Below are positions 32,377 to 45,553 of a DNA stretch of 64,000 nucleotides, piece by piece. Below the pieces are notes generated by a model. That model saw nothing but the letters and a program-made list of their open reading frames with translations. It had not been told where the DNA came from and searched no databases. Origin of the DNA: Parietaria judaica (Eukaryota; Streptophyta; Magnoliopsida; Rosales; Urticaceae). The first letter of the stretch is position 1. Each line of letters begins with the position of its first letter. Made by a program: the position numbers and the translations under genes. The stretch covers positions 8,240,001 through 8,304,000 of the forward strand of contig OX940864.1 in NCBI GenBank assembly GCA_954871525.1. Reading direction: 5' to 3'.

Positions 32377-33522
32377 GAATCATTCCATGCCCGGATTAAT
32401 CACTGCGTTTCACGGTTTTTTTGTTCTTCGGTGATTTGCGAACGAGCAATGGATAATTACATGGTATAGTTATTTGGGGTGTAAAATTTTCAGATGAAAT
32501 TTACAAATCCTCTGATAATTGCAGACATAGTACATACTCTGCTGTAATGTGATTACATTTTAGACCAGTGTATAGTTAATTGCATAGATTTGTGATATTT
32601 TTCAGTATTTTCATTGGCTCTAAAAAAATTTACTATTTAATTGCAAACAAGTGTCGAATAAAATTTTGCAAATTATTATTTGAATACATAGGAATCCGAA
32701 GAATTCACCCCAATAGCTTGCTTGTAGGTGACGGGATCTCATAGGCTGATACCGAAATTTATACAACCTACGATCGTGATCATGTGACGGGAGCCGTTAG
32801 ATTGTGAAGAAAATCTTGTAAATCTATAAAATAAAATTCATATCTTGACTAATCCTAAATTCTTTCACTTGGGAGAAATCGAAGTCATTTAGTTGAAAGA
32901 TGATTACTACTTACGCCAAGGACTCGTTTATATGGAAGTCGGTCAATTGCAACCGTATTTTTCGTCACGGGCTTTTCTAATTGCAACAATTATACTTAAT
33001 GACTGAATAATAATTGCGTAATCAAATCGCTGAATAATTACTTCCGAAATAAATCCTACAAATCCGGATACGCATCACCGCCCACTCCTACTCCTGCCCG
33101 TTTGTTGCTTGCGTCAATGTTAAATTTCCGTCTTTGATAAGCCCACTCCTGAGGGCTCGGCCCGATGTTACGTTTCCATTTTCTATAAGTCTTACAAATT
33201 ACGGAAACATTTTATGTCGCACATATGCTTAAACATAGAGAGGTCTCATAATAAACTGTCATGGATGATATCAAAGTCATCATAAGAAACTCAAATACCA
33301 GATGCCATAATGTCATAAAATAACATGAAAACAAACAAATCACTCTTACATGATCACACAACAAAGCTTGTTGTTCTCTCTTGCCATGGAGTTTCACCTT
33401 TCCTTCACCAACAAGGCATCAACTACAAACAATGGGAAACAAAATTTAATGACATAATATTAAGAAACAATTTAGGAACAAGAGTTTGGTTATAATCTCT
33501 CTACCAATGTGGGCTTCTTCTC
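32377..33522. other. Intergenic region between convergent YAE1 and calmodulin-binding genes
   Basis: It holds the 3' untranslated regions of two convergent genes and no further gene that I can support. Confidence 0.45.
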
Positions 33523-35352
33523 TCAGCTGCAAGCTTGGATCGGCCTAATCACGTGCGGAAACACCGGCGAGGAAGGATGGTGGTGGCGGTGGCGGCTCGG
33601 ACGCCGGAGCTCAAAATCGGTGATCGGAGAAACGGTCTCAAATGCTTCGATGAGCAAAGAGACGCGCCTCTTCCTTGCTGGCCCGAGCTTGGTCACGGCC
33701 TCTTGCAGCGCTCGGTCGATCATCCAATCCCCGGGGTTTTTCCTCTCGTCCATATCTTGATGCTTCAGATCGACTGTTTCTCCAGCCGGGTCGGTTACCG
33801 GAGGAAGGTAGTTCGGCTCTCTTGGGTTGAAATCTCTTGTCGGATCTTCGTCGTCCTTTATCCCTCTCTTTCCTCTGCTCCACTTGTTGCTCGGTTCTTC
33901 GTTGGAGCTCTCTTGTTCGTGAGAGAATGGTGGGCTCGCTTTCGACTCTCCGTTGTTTTTCTCTTCCGTGATCTCGATCTCGTCTTCGCCAAGCTCTTCC
34001 GCTTCTGTTTGTTGATCAGAACTTTCTTCAGCCATAACAACTTGTTCATCGGATTCCTGTTTAGTCTGAGACGATAAATCGGAGTTCTCGGTGTCTTCGG
34101 CTTCTTCCAATGCGTCGTGAGGCTCGTCTATCTTGGAACTCTGTTCTGTCATCTCTCCCGCCTTGTGCTCTTCGAAAACTTCCGCGATTACTTCACTTTC
34201 TCCAACGATCGAGTCCTTGAGCTGATCTTCGTCCCCGGAAAGTTGCTTAATCAACGAGCTCTCATCGAATTCATCTCCTGGACACGCACTTTCATCAACT
34301 TCGAGCAGATAAGAAACACTATCCTCAATTTCAGCCAAGCTTCCGAAACTCGATTCCGACATATAATCGACCTCGCTTGAAGCCTCCGATTCGTTCTCGA
34401 TCTCAAACACCGGAAACTCTCCTTCTTCCCACTCCATTTCGGAGGCGCTTTCCCCGGAAAAGCTTACCTCGGTATCGTCCTCTCTCTCCTTAGCCTCTTC
34501 CGCATCGAAATCCTCTTCAATCCCGGCTTCTGATTCACCAATATCCTCCGAGAATCGCTCTGGAGATTCCTCGATGTCGATTTCAGACCGCGGACAACCG
34601 TAGGAGAGGCTCTCAGCGACTTGTTCAGACACAAAACTGCTCTTTCTCTCAGTTTCCGCATAGATTTCGACGAAGAAATCCAATCCAACTTTCTCCCGAG
34701 CTTCTTCTCCATCGGTATTCTTCTGCGTTTTCAAAGCGCGTCGGCTCGCCGACACGAAACGCTTCAGTGGAGGTAGAGAAGCGTGCTTGTGATGATGACC
34801 GTTGAGAGAGCAGTACGTGTACGGACAAACCTTCACGACGGAAGTACCCTCCAACTCCGACCCGCCATCCTTGAGCTTCAAGTAATCGGGAAACTTCGAG
34901 TCCTTGAGCGTCGACGAGCACGTAGCTCTCTGCACGACGACGTTCGACGACGATTTCCTCGGAGGCTTAAAACTCACCGTCTTTGTCAAATTTCTCACTG
35001 CAAGCTTCGAGTAGCTAGTCACTCTCGCCGGCGACTTTCTAGCCTCAAAGCAGCTTGTGGCCTTCATGTAGTTCGGTGACTTCTCGACGATTTTCTCCGC
35101 TGCGACGGCAGGAGGAAGAGACAGGCCCTTCCTTACGAGAGTTGACGATGGCGACGAAGACGCTTTTAGGCTCTTTTGACCGACGTCGGAGAGCTTGACG
35201 GGCTTGAATTTCTTCATCATCTTCTTCTTCACCTCCGTCCCTCGGGGAGAGGGCGGTTTTTCGGGGTTTAGGCGGAGTCGGGTTTGGTGATCATGGCCTT
35301 GATTATCAGCTAGGATGATTCTAAGCTTGTCAATGGATTTTCTTTGAACCAT
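33523..35352 (-). CDS. Plant calmodulin-binding-domain protein
   Basis: An intronless gene encodes 609 residues. I chose the ATG at 35352 because MVQRK starts are usual in this plant family; the frame extends two codons upstream without an ATG. The N-terminal basic part has the family motifs SPNYMKATSCFEARKSP (residues about 92-108) and CPYTYCSLNG followed by LPPLKRFVSASRRALKTQK. The middle (about 250-500) is very acidic and low in complexity. The C-terminal CaM_binding domain ends in an amphipathic basic helix (DWMIDRALQEAVTKLGPARK, then RRVSLLIEAFETV; about 542-575), the calmodulin contact site. Relatives are linked to calcium signalling in stress and defence; the exact role here is inferred. 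It converges with YAE1. Confidence 0.85.
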   Translation of the reverse strand: MVQRKSIDKLRIILADNQGHDHQTRLRLNPEKPPSPRGTEVKKKMMKKFKPVKLSDVGQKSLKASSSPSSTLVRKGLSLPPAVAAEKIVEKSPNYMKATSCFEARKSPARVTSYSKLAVRNLTKTVSFKPPRKSSSNVVVQRATCSSTLKDSKFPDYLKLKDGGSELEGTSVVKVCPYTYCSLNGHHHKHASLPPLKRFVSASRRALKTQKNTDGEEAREKVGLDFFVEIYAETERKSSFVSEQVAESLSYGCPRSEIDIEESPERFSEDIGESEAGIEEDFDAEEAKEREDDTEVSFSGESASEMEWEEGEFPVFEIENESEASSEVDYMSESSFGSLAEIEDSVSYLLEVDESACPGDEFDESSLIKQLSGDEDQLKDSIVGESEVIAEVFEEHKAGEMTEQSSKIDEPHDALEEAEDTENSDLSSQTKQESDEQVVMAEESSDQQTEAEELGEDEIEITEEKNNGESKASPPFSHEQESSNEEPSNKWSRGKRGIKDDEDPTRDFNPREPNYLPPVTDPAGETVDLKHQDMDERKNPGDWMIDRALQEAVTKLGPARKRRVSLLIEAFETVSPITDFELRRPSRHRHHHPSSPVFPHVIRPIQACS

Positions 35353-37298
35353 AATCACAAACCAACCTTGTTTTTGTTGATCTTTCTTTGCTTGGAGATC
35401 AAGAATTCAAAGGCAAAGAAGGAAAGAAAGAAACACTCTCCTTCTTCAACCAAAAAATGGTGAGAAAGGAGATTCTTTGATCCCAAACAACCAAAGATTC
35501 TCCAATATTGGAGTTGGGTTTTCTTTGGTTTGAGGTGGGTGTAATTTTTATTTTATTGTTTGTTTTATGTGTTTTTAGCGTATGATATTTGAATAATATT
35601 GGGAGATAGGAATTTGATGCTGACTTTTACTAGAAGGTGGATTTTTTTTTGGCAATTAATTTGTATTTTTATATTAGCATCTGTGATATAAAGATTTCCT
35701 TCAAACAGGGCAGTGACTTGTTTCTTATGTTTATTAATGTTGTGACATTATTTTCTGCTTTCTTTTGCGTATTATATTTGTGTCTTAGTCTTGATTGGAT
35801 GTCCCAACATAATAAAGTAAATTATGGGTTGACGAAAATGCCCTTCATTTTAGCTATGGATAAGCATCATTAGAAGGGTGATTTCAATGGAGATTGTAAG
35901 CGTTATATCTTGATCTTGCTAACAACAATCATTGTTTGATTAGCTCTAATAATTCATGAAGTCCTGAAAGATTCTCAGCTTTAGAGCAACTCCGGCAGAA
36001 TTTCCAAATTATTTCCTAAAGCTATAAAAGCGAAGGATTAGAGATGAATACTCGAACCATATTTCACGGATCCTAAGTATGGGTTGAAATACCTTAGGCG
36101 GAACTGTAACAACAGGTCCGGGCCTTAGGCCCGAACCACAACCAATCGGCCAAGCCTTGGCCGAGCACTTGCTAGACGCCAAGAAGGAAGTTTTTGCTTT
36201 ATTAGGATAGTTTAATTGTTTCTGAATAAAATTTATTTGTGTAATTATTGATCCATTTATAATTGAGTCTTTTTTTTTTTTATTATTTTATTAATGAGAG
36301 TTATCTAAACCCTAGTTAATTCAATCTCTTCCTAATTAGGACAAGATTGAGTTCGATAGTTCTTCGCGTTGAATTTGTGTTCATTGTTTGTCGATCGATT
36401 TTTCATCACTTATCTTATAATGAGATCAAGGTCTGGGACCGTATCACCATACTAGCTATGTTTTAAGTTATTTTGATCCAAAAATAATATAGAATGATTA
36501 GCTAATACATTGACTATTTACATTTTAAACAAAATAAATTACTTGCATAATATGTTTGATAAATTAGAGAATATAGTTAAATTACCTTTTAACTATTTTA
36601 GCTGAAAATGACTAAAATTATGTAATGTTGTTGAAGTTGCCGGTAGAGATCCTTATTATAATAAGAAAGTAACCAAATTAAAATCTCGTAGTTTAGCCGC
36701 CACTGTAAATATTGCTTCATATGAATTGTGATTGATGGAACTACAAACGGAGTGAATTTTCGTGCAATGATAAGATGTTTTAAGAGGGTTGTATTTAACA
36801 AAGTAAATATGGTCAAACTAAAACTATGTTTTCGATTTGGCCATTATTCAATAGAATCCGGAACCATAGGATAAATCCGGCTCCGGATTTAAATTTTAGT
36901 GATAGAAATTGATTATATTCCCTTATCTGCATGTGTCCTCAGTCCTAACATTCAATGTAATCGCAGAAAACATTTCTCAATAATTATTGTTATCAAGTGA
37001 TTATTTAAACTAAACATTAACTATACAAGAAATGGTACTGTCTCAAAGTACCTATTAAGAAGATAAAAAAGAATGATGGACATTGGGGTTAGTGTGGTAA
37101 TTAAGCATGTAACATCGCCACGGGAAAAGTTTCATCTTCAGGCGAAAAGCAGGTAGGGCGGTTGCGTTGTGGGCCCATGGTCGGCGATGATGGGCTGCTT
37201 GCGGGCCCCTCAATGGGCCCAAGGGTACTTTTGATATTTAACACTGACGCTCCTCTTCACAATCCCGACGATAATCCATCCATAATATATATATAATT
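35353..37298. other. Upstream region of the calmodulin-binding gene and intergenic DNA
   Basis: No gene supported. A GC-patchy segment starting TGTAACAACAGGTCCGGGCC (36106) up to about 36470 looks like a retroelement LTR remnant, but no matching end or target duplication was found. The rest is AT-rich. Confidence 0.35.
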
Positions 37299-37788
37299 AG
37301 GGATAATTACGGCAAATATACCCAACCTTTGGTCAAACTTCCTCCCGTGTACCCAACCTTTAAAATTGGCGGCAAAAGTACCCAACCAACGTTGACTGTG
37401 TCTTTGGCTAAAAAACGTTAACTTTTGCCGTTAGCATAGTACACGTGTCCGTTGCAATGACATATTTTTTCAATGCTGTTTAATGTGTATGAAATTTGAT
37501 TAGTTCATGTGTGTGTTTTGGTAGATTATTTGCTGATTAATTTGTTGATTAATCTGATAGATAGATTAATTTAGTTAGTTTAACCATTAATTAAGTTAAA
37601 AATGATAGTAATAAATTTCGGGTGGCTTATGTGGCATGTACACGTGTACTATGCTAACGGCAAAAGTTAACGTTTTTTAGCCAAAGTCACAGTCAACGCT
37701 GGTTGGGTACTTTTGCCGCCAATTTTAAAGGTTGGGTACACGGGAGGAAGTTTGACCAAAGGTTGGGTATATTTGCCGTAATTTTCCC
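37299..37788. mobile_element. MULE-type foldback MITE with 9-bp target duplication
   Basis: Inverted ends of more than 100 bp (GGGATAATTACGGCAAATAT and, inverted from the right, GGGAAAATTACGGCAAATAT) enclose a short AT-rich centre. Perfect 9-bp direct repeats TATATAATT lie at 37290-37298 and 37789-37797. There is no coding capacity. Confidence 0.85.
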
Positions 37789-38608
37789 TATATAATTATA
37801 TATATATATATATATATCTTGGCCCACTTTGAAAGTCGCCACTCAAGTATTGGAATTGCAGAGTGCTTTTGGATCAAAATTCCAGCCTTTGGAAACTTGG
37901 CACGAGATTAAAAAACAATGCTGAAAAAAATTAATAGCAATTTTATTGATTTGTTGATAGGTAACGAGTTCACTGGTATTTTTTTTTTAAATAATATCAA
38001 CGGGTTATTTTATAATTTTTTTATTTTTATTTTTATTTTTTTATGTAGATATACATTCATTTTATATAAAAATATTGATTTACATTATAAAATAATTTTA
38101 ATGATATATCAACTATCAAGTATCAACAATATAAAAGCACAATATATATTAATGTATATAAATACCACCCACTAATAGTACATACATATCATCCGGTTTC
38201 TAACCATTAATTGAATAAACGAAACAAGTTAAATTGAATTTGTTTATATTTGCATTGGGTCAACGACATAGGTGTAGTTTGATATTCACTTGTTTTATGA
38301 TCCTCTTTTTGTTTTGTAATTTTTATTTCCAGTAATTTTTTGGTTCAAGTTTTAAAAATGTTTTAAACTTTCTTATGATCTCCCATTTTTTAATGGTGTA
38401 AGAATTTAAACAAACTAACAAATTAGAGGGAAACCTTTTTATAAACCCTAGCTGATCATGTAGAGCATAAATTCGCTGGGATATTCCAATTTTTTGTTTA
38501 CTTTTTGGTTAAGAGAAGATATTTGATTATTTAATTAACCTACGCACTTATACACAACATGTCGGTCAGCTAAGCTTTATCCCCCCACTCAAAGATATTA
38601 TATATATA

Positions 38609-39077
38609 GGGTTAATGACGGCAAAAATACCCAAAGTTTGGTCAAAGAACCCCTCGTGTACCCAAAGTTTAAAAGTAGTGGTAAAAATACCCAAAGTCGC
38701 ATTTGGGGAGTTGACCAGTCCATTCTCATAACGCCGTTAACTTACTCGTTAACTATGGGCATGCGGACAAACGTGGGTTGCTGACATAACAATTTTTGCC
38801 ACATGGATGAGTCCAAATCAGCCTCGTTTACGACAAAACAACGAATTAAACCCCTACTAAACACTATTTAATACAACTAATTGAACCCCTAATGATTACA
38901 CTTAACAAAACAAATTTGTCCACGTGGCCAGAGTTAACCGGTAAGTAAATGGCGTTACGAGAATGGAGTGGTCAACTCCCTAAATGCGACTTTGAGTATT
39001 TTTGCCACCACTTTTAAACTTTGGGTACACGAGGGGTTCTTTGACCAAACTTTGGGTATTTTTGCCGTCATTAACCC
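38609..39077. mobile_element. MULE-type foldback MITE
   Basis: Long inverted ends GGGTTAATGACGGCAAAAAT...GCCGTCATTAACCC, each containing ACCCAAAGTTTGGTCAAAGA or its inverse, are flanked by 9-bp ATATATATA on both sides. The flanks are low-complexity, so the target duplication is weak evidence by itself. It is related in layout and end sequence to 37299-37788. Confidence 0.75.
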
Positions 39078-39556
39078 ATATATATATATATATATATATA
39101 TAACACCATCTTTTTCTTTTATATATATAATATTTTTTTTTCCAGTGATCTTTCTTTACTGTGCTATTGCAAAATTTATAGTTCTATATAGTTCTAATAG
39201 ACCTCGACCTTTGCGTTTTTATTATAATTAAAAATAATTGCGGTCTTTTTTTTGTTTGTATATTTTTCATTTATCTTATCCAGAGCCCCGATTCTTACTT
39301 TGTGTTTTTGGGTGCCAACCTAGTTGGGATTCAAGATCACATTGTGAGATGTCGGGCCTCCATCTTTTACTTAAAAAATAAAGACTTATTGTTTGATTTT
39401 CTATATAACTTTGCCAATCCAACCCTCTTTTTTTCCATTTAACACCGACATATCAAATCTTAAAGTTCATTACACAATACTTGAGCGCTATAAATCAGAT
39501 AATTAAGGTGAATAAGGTAACCCAATTCAACTATATCTGCATGTAGATATTTTATT

Positions 39557-40027
39557 GGGCTCAGCCATATAGCCAAACTAGAAAAACTATTTTTCAAAAT
39601 AGCCAACCTTTTGATTAATATTGGCAAATAACCAATCAACCACATTAATAAATCACGAAAGACCTTATTACCTTTGTATTAACGTGTATTAACGTGTATT
39701 AATTATATTAACGTGTATTAACTAAGTTAATTTGTTTAAAAATACATTAATTTTTTGTTAAAATTTTAATCACGATTTTTTATTTTTAAACAAATTAACT
39801 CAGTTAATACACGTTAATATAGATTTTCTGTAAACACAAGTAAATGTTCTTATTTTTAAGAAAAATTAACTTTGTTAATACACGTTAATATGTTAAAAGG
39901 GTATTATAGGTATAAAATATGTTATTAAATAGCCACCTCATCAATTTGGCTATTTTGCAAAGAAAAAGGAAAGGTTGGCTATTTGGCTAATCAAACGTTT
40001 CAATTTGGCTATTAAGAGCCATTTCTC
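39557..40027. mobile_element. MULE-type MITE related to the Pack-MULE-like element
   Basis: Inverted ends contain AATAGCCAACCTTT and AGCCAAA words, as in the element at 24690-25959. The outermost bases (GGGCTC left, ...ATTTCTC right) match that element's pattern. Flanks TATTTTATT and TAATTTATT match at 8 of 9 bases. Confidence 0.7.
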
Positions 40028-40596
40028 TAATTTATTTAGATTATAATATTAAAACTACATTGTGCAAAGTTACATGCCAATAGCCCAAGCTTATAGCTAG
40101 TAATTCCCTAACTGTAAAATTTAAATTAGTATGAATTTTTAATATTGATTATATATATTCCTTTCTATGTATAGGCACCAAATAGTAATACAACGTAATT
40201 TACCTGCATGCATCTTTGCACGTATGTGTGTGTGGATAAAGATAAAAAAAAAAAAAAAACAACAACGTAGAAATGATAACATTGTGGGAATATATATGCT
40301 AATGCTATATATATCTATATGTATAGGCACCAAATAGTAATACAAGATTATGGAACACAAAGCCACGTGTAACGTGAGCTTGCACGTTCAAGGAACATCA
40401 TAATTCAACATACGAATAATAGCTCTCTCTTATTATCACTTATTTTTGTGGTTGATATGTATATATAATTAAGTCTTTGTGCATATTCTTTCTCTTATTA
40501 TCTTTTCTGTCTGAGAATGTTCTTTCTTTCTATGTACTTCCATTTTTCTAGCTCATTGTCTCATCACATTCCATCTTTGTTTGTTCCCCATAATTC

Positions 40597-40637
<41 letters not shown>

Positions 40638-41381
40638 CAGTGTTTTAATGGTCACCTTATATATATATATATGTATATAGTATTGGCTTCCCTTTTTCTT
40701 ATGTATTATAATAGCCATTAGTTTCTTTTGAACGTTGTCGAGAGTCAACTTGCATGAACGTTTAGGTTTAGCCATTTGTTTCTTAATCTCCTAAAAAACC
40801 TCTCAAGAATTAATGGGAAGAAAATATATTAGAAAGAATAATACAGTGAGAAGACAAAATATATACGCTTAAGATAAGGTGACATAAATAAAAAGTTAAT
40901 CTTTAATAAATAAAGTAGGGATGCAAAATAATAAAAAGAGAAGGATTTAAGAAGCATAGTGCAAACTTTGTCAAAAGGTAAAAGAAAAAGAAGAAGAAAA
41001 GTAGGTTAATGCTCTTTAAAAAGATTTCAGTGGCGTCTTTGGGCGTTATGTTTACACGATAAAATAATAATTTTTTATGTAATTTAAAGACAAATAACTT
41101 ATTTTGAGGATCTTCTTTTCCAACTAGAATTCCAGACATGGCAAGCAACCACCTTTCTTCAGCAAAGTTGCATAACTTCACAATCACAATTATAATAATA
41201 ATAAAAAAGTTACGAAGCTTGTCATATAAATGCTAAAAAAAAAAACATTTTTAATTGGGCGGATAAATGTTAATATTTTAATGAAAACATATTACATAGC
41301 ATTTGGTATATATTATTATCGTATAAATAAAAAAAAACTCCAAAAGAGAAAATTGCGACAACGTTGACTAATACCAAAAAA
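40028..41381. other. Intergenic AT-rich stretch
   Basis: No gene seen. A (TA)n tract lies at about 40600-40632. A segment around CTATGTATAGGCACCAAATAGTAATACAA repeats at about 40165 and 40317. A short minus-strand frame near 40903-41187 is not convincing. Confidence 0.35.
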
Positions 41382-42554
41382 GAAAAACCCATGAAATGCC
41401 CAAAAACCACTTAAAGTTCAAGGGAATTGCCCATAGTTTCAAACAATTCATTTATACCCATTTTAAAAATATTTTGGACCATATTAACCCTGATTTTAAT
41501 TATATTTATTTATTTGGGTAAATGAGGGAAATGCCCATTTGTGACTCAAGGTTTAAAAAAAATGCCCATTTCTAATTATGGTAACTCTAACCACCAACAA
41601 ATTGAAATGTGGACTAATATGCCCTTCCAATTAACTCACATTAATTTTGATTTCGTTTTTTTAATTAAAATTAAAAAACAAATTTTTTCCTTAAATATAG
41701 CAGACTAAATAAATTAAAATAAATCTTTCTTATTTTAACATTAAACAAATATTACTCGAATTATTCTTCCCTATTTTAACGTTTGTAACAAATCGTTTTT
41801 TTATTTTTTGATCCCTATTAATCAGTATTTTAAAAATAAAATTTCAAATTATTTCTCTGCATTTTACGAGTCTGTAATTATATTTACGTAACTATATTTA
41901 CGATTCTATATTTACATTAAATAAATTTACGAAATTTCAATAAAACTGTAGTTATAAAACTGTAAATATATTTATGAAATTTCAATGTAACAATGAAACT
42001 GTATAAAATATTTACAAAGTTAATTTTGTAACTACAGCTACGAATCCGTAACTATAAATACAAAATTTTAATTACAAATATGAAACTGTAAAACCATTTA
42101 CAAAAATCATTAACTGTATAAAACTGTATAACCATTTACAAAAATCACTTACAAAACTGTATAAACATTACCGTAAACAGATTTACATTCGTAAACATCG
42201 ACAAAACTTGGTAAAACTATTTACAAAAAATATTACCAATCCAATAAACATTACCAATCCAAAATCGTGTAAACTCATTTACAAAAATAAAAAATCTTAC
42301 CGTGTTTGATCCGGCGAGCGAGAGACGGCGAACAAAAGGAGAATGACGGAGGGCGACCGCGACGGAGAGCGATGGAGGAAGGATGCGCGACGGAGGGCGA
42401 CCGCGACGGAGGAGGACGCGACGGAGGAAGGAGGCGCGATGGAGGGCGACCGCGACGGGGGCCACGGTCGCCTCCTCGGCAGCCGCGCCGACGGTCGCCA
42501 AAGCCACGCTCGAAGTCGCCGAGCGCGTCCGAATCCGGCGATGGTAGTCAATCC

Positions 42555-42629
<75 letters not shown>

Positions 42630-43100
42630 CACGAACGTGTGAGAAGGGGAGGGAAGGGGAGAGAGAGAGATCTATTAATTTTTGGGTCAAAATAACAAAA
42701 TTAAATGATAACCTGATTAATAGGGGAAGTTTTCAACCAAAATTTTAGGATAATTAATTTAATTTCGAAAATTAAAATACATAATAAATAATAAATATGA
42801 AAATAAATAAATATAATTAATATCAGGGTTAATATGGTCCAAAATATTTTTAAAATGGGCATAAATGAATTGTTTGAAAGTATGGGCAATTCCCTTAAAT
42901 CTTAGGTGGTTTTTGGGCATTTGGTTTTTCTTATTTATTTTCGTATTTAATTATTTATTATATATTTTATTTTCGAAATTAAATCAATTATCCTAAAATT
43001 TTGGTTGAAAACTTCCCCTATTAATTAGGTTATCATTTAATTTTGTTACTTTGACCCAAAAATTAAATATCTCTCTCTCTTTCCCTCCTTCTCACGTCGG

Positions 43101-43171
<71 letters not shown>

Positions 43172-44194
43172 CTAAAGACACAAACCCTCATATCTTCCTC
43201 TCTGCAAATCCGATTAACGCGTAGTTGCTACCATTGGAAAGCTCTCGAGAAGACGAAGCTATTGATAGGTGGAAGATGACCGGAAGTTTCAGATTTTAGT
43301 CGGAATAATCGCGGTAAACATTGGTTACAAGATTGTAAATTTGTTTAGAAAGAGATTGATTTTGGAAAAACTAACACCGGATTCGTGTTCGGGAGGCTTG
43401 CTAGTGCTTGTTGGAGGCGTTTCTCGCCGTCGCCGCCGTCAACCACCACCGCCGGTCGCCGGAGTTCGTCTTTATTTACAGTCTTATATTCCAAAGTTGT
43501 TCATATATTTACAGTTTTATAACTACAACTTTCTTATACATTCGTAAATATATTTACAATTTTCTAAGTTATTCATATATTTATAGTCTTATAACTACAT
43601 CTTTTTTATAATTTCGTAACTATTTTTACGATTTAATTCCGTAAATATTTCTACAGTTTAATGCACGTAATATTGTGGTTGAATTTCTGTAAATATAATT
43701 ACAATTTCTTAATAAATATAGTTATATAAAAATAGTAAATATAGTTACCTAAAAATACAAAATTGTAAATATAATTACATAAAATACAGAATCGTTAATA
43801 TAGTTACGTAAATATAATTACAAATTCGTAAATATAATTACCTAAAAAAAAAAAAGGCTGAAATAATAGGATTTATTTTTAATTGATTTTTGAAAATTTT
43901 ATTAACATATAAAAAAACGTTATAATCATTATAAATAGGGAAAATATTAATTCTAAAATACAGATTTGTTTTTAATTTACTTAGTTTGCTAAATTTAAGG
44001 AAATTTTTTATTTATTTTCTATGTTAATTAAAAAACGAATTATAATTAAATGTGGTTTTAAATTAAATGTGATTAAAATTTACAAGGACATATTAGTCCA
44101 TATTTTAATTTGTTGGTGATTATGATTACCATAATTAGAAATGGGCATTTTTTTTAAACCTTGAATCACAAATGGGCATTTGCCTCATTTACCC
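41382..44194. mobile_element. Interleaved foldback structure with two captured GC-rich segments
   Basis: Two inverted-repeat pairs interlock. Pair A (about 41382-41515 with about 42800-42930) carries ATGCCCAAAAACCAC and AAGGGAATTGCCCATA. Pair B (41516 to about 41720 with about 43990-44194) starts GGGTAAATGAGG and ends CTCATTTACCC. A third inverted pair flanks the loop, about 42640-42798 against 42932-43090, and is nearly identical. GA (42558-42628) and CT (about 43105-43166) microsatellites mirror each other. GC-rich pieces near 42300-42560 and 43380-43470 look like captured gene fragments. No transposase is present, and the outer flanks show no clear target duplication. Confidence 0.6.
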
Positions 44195-44537
44195 TAAAAA
44201 AATAATTCATGAAAATAATATAGCATAGTGATTAATTTAGACCGTAGAAAAATTTGAAACAAAGTAATTAACCAAATAACAATTGTTTTTCTCGACAACA
44301 CTTTTTTTTTAAATTATTTTTAAAAAAAAATTGTGAAAACCAACGCCAAATTGAGCTCTTGGTTCTTTTCTATTCCTACCTATAACTCACTAAACTCATT
44401 GTGTATTTGTAAAACAAATTATAATTTAAGTGATTTATAATAATGACTCGAGTCACACCATAAACTCAATTAATAATGAGTCAGATGAGTAATATGTTGT
44501 CGTCGGAACATCGCTGCAGCTTCACGTCTCCTATGAG

Positions 44538-45553
44538 CAGAGCCGGCCCTGAATTTGTCGGGGCTCTAGGTGAAGATCAATTGTGGGGCCCCTTTCGTAA
44601 TTCTAAAATTAAATTTCAATGCTAAGTGTATAATATATATATATATATATATTTTCATTTGAGCCCCCCTCAAAATCACTAGGTGAAAACCTAATATATA
44701 TATATATGTTGGAAAATATTGCAGTTAAATAAAATTAAGATAGCGTCGAGTCGGTCGAAATGTCGAACACTCGAGACGAACGCTCTATCCAATTACCGGG
44801 ATTTGTTCCGACGTTTGAGCGTTACGTAAAACGGTCATATTGATTATGACAATTATGAATATTGTATTCAATTTATTACGTTTCAGATTAATTGCAATTT
44901 ATTATTAGCTGTTATAGAATTGATTGGTAATCAATTCAATGTCTCAATCCCGCGTCTATAAATTGACGGTGACCTCGACCCATTTCGATACACCAATTGC
45001 AAAATCTACTTCCGAAAACCTCTCCAGATACGAGTTTTGCTTCCCGGTTTTTCACTCTGCAAACTCAATTTTTCATGCTTCCCATCGTTTTATGTCGTGA
45101 GTTTTTCGGTAACGGAGTTCAAGAAGGTTCAGTTCGCCGGTGGACTTCGAAGTGCTACGAAGTTCTCAGTCATCCCATTATATCCTGGGAAGCTATCGCC
45201 TAACGAACCTCAAGCACGTAGAGGAGGCGAATCAAGCTTTAAGGAGAGCGTCCAACGCGTCTCGAGAATTGCTTACTGTTTTTTCTGTTTTACAGGATCA
45301 AGAACACATGATCGGATAAAAGCTACAAGCCGATGTTCGTCAAATCCAAGAATCTACACGATAAGTATTATGGAATTTATTTGCCACTGTTTTTGTTCAC
45401 ATTTGTTTCTCATGAGTATCATCATTTATAGAATATACCCAACAATATGTATATATATATATATATATATTCATTTGAGGCCCCTTAAGCATCACTAGGT
45501 GAAAACCTATTGTAGACCCAGACCTACCATGTATACCCTCAGGGCCGGCCCTG
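44538..45553. mobile_element. hAT-type element with perfect 8-bp target duplication
   Basis: Inverted ends CAGAGCCGGCCCTG and CAGGGCCGGCCCTG bound the element, and CCTATGAG is duplicated at 44530-44537 and 45554-45561. No transposase frame is present. Most of the interior is a later solo LTR (44707-45444). Confidence 0.88.
44707..45444. mobile_element. Solo LTR nested in the hAT element
   Basis: It starts TGTTGGAAAATATTG and ends TATACCCAACA, flanked by ATATA and ATATG (four of five match). A copia-type LTR is likely from the composition. No internal region remains. Reading frames across it are LTR sequence, not genes. Confidence 0.65.

Noticed and set aside
36106..36470. TRIM or Cassandra-type LTR
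   Set aside because: It starts TGTAACAACAGG as some LTRs do, but no second copy, terminal CA partner or target duplication was found, and no 5S-like segment is present.
42217..42695. Frames of up to 157 codons with Ser-Leu or Arg-Glu repeats
   Set aside because: They are translations of a (GA)n microsatellite and adjoining captured GC-rich DNA; not a credible protein.
44997..45498. Overlapping 68- and 153-codon frames
   Set aside because: They fall within a solo LTR nested in a hAT element.
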